Source: Pseudomonadota bacterium (GTDB lineage: Bacteria; Pseudomonadota; Gammaproteobacteria; Pseudomonadales; Pseudohongiellaceae). Taken from it: DNA of 5,597 nucleotides. The notes below the pieces were generated by a model that saw only the letters and a program-made list of their open reading frames with translations, did no database searches and had not been told where the DNA came from. Shown here one piece after another: positions 5,532 through 5,597 of this stretch. The translations under genes were made by a program, and so were the position numbers. Numbering within the stretch: the stretch's first letter is position 1; every line of letters begins with the position of its first letter. The DNA is taken from contig JADFOC010000214.1 in the NCBI GenBank assembly GCA_022563075.1, positions 1-5,597 of the forward strand, given 5' to 3'.

Positions 5532-5597
5532 CTTGTGCTCATAGCGCGTTGGTACAAAACTGGTATTTGTTCAAATTCCAACATCGGTTAATTAGGG

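Overview
The window looks like chromosomal DNA of a gammaproteobacterium, probably free-living or aquatic. The main clues are a GlnK-type PII protein with NtrC/sigma-54 style upstream sites, a BamE-like outer-membrane lipoprotein, and ordinary enterobacterial-style promoters and terminators at moderate GC. The genus cannot be fixed from the sequence alone. No insertion sequence, CRISPR array, tRNA or rRNA was seen.

Left part (1-2080). An ECF sigma factor is encoded on the minus strand. Divergent from it is a secreted alpha/beta hydrolase, and convergent with the hydrolase is a small minus-strand lipoprotein of the BamE/SmpA type. The sigma gene and the lipoprotein gene are each preceded, on the minus strand, by the same bipartite element TGTAAC-N16-CGTC with matching spacer ends. 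I read this as the promoter recognised by the sigma factor itself: an autoregulated sigma gene plus a nearby target in the cell envelope. The sigma gene's site lies so close to its ATG that the mRNA would be almost leaderless. Any anti-sigma gene would lie beyond the left edge.

Middle part (2205-4776). Two plus-strand inner-membrane transporters: a BASS-family sodium symporter and a 12-helix MFS permease. The 343-base gap between them is not empty. It holds a strong sigma-70 promoter (TTGACT-N16-TACAAT), a 34-codon reading frame, several small hairpins, a strong intrinsic terminator, and then a perfect 9-bp inverted repeat directly before the MFS ribosome-binding site. This could be a free small RNA of about 210 nt, a small-protein gene, or an attenuator leader for the MFS gene. 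A very strong terminator closes the MFS gene.

Right part (4777-5597). A PII signalling protein (glnK type) sits behind a sigma-54 promoter candidate with two NtrC-like sites about four helical turns apart. After glnK the last 198 bases carry no gene, but show a second GG-N10-GC sigma-54 candidate with an NtrC-like half-site at nearly the same distance. This suggests that another nitrogen-controlled gene (amtB would be the usual neighbour) starts just past the right edge.

The most interesting items are the two-site ECF regulon and the unexplained promoter-to-terminator unit at 3208-3451.
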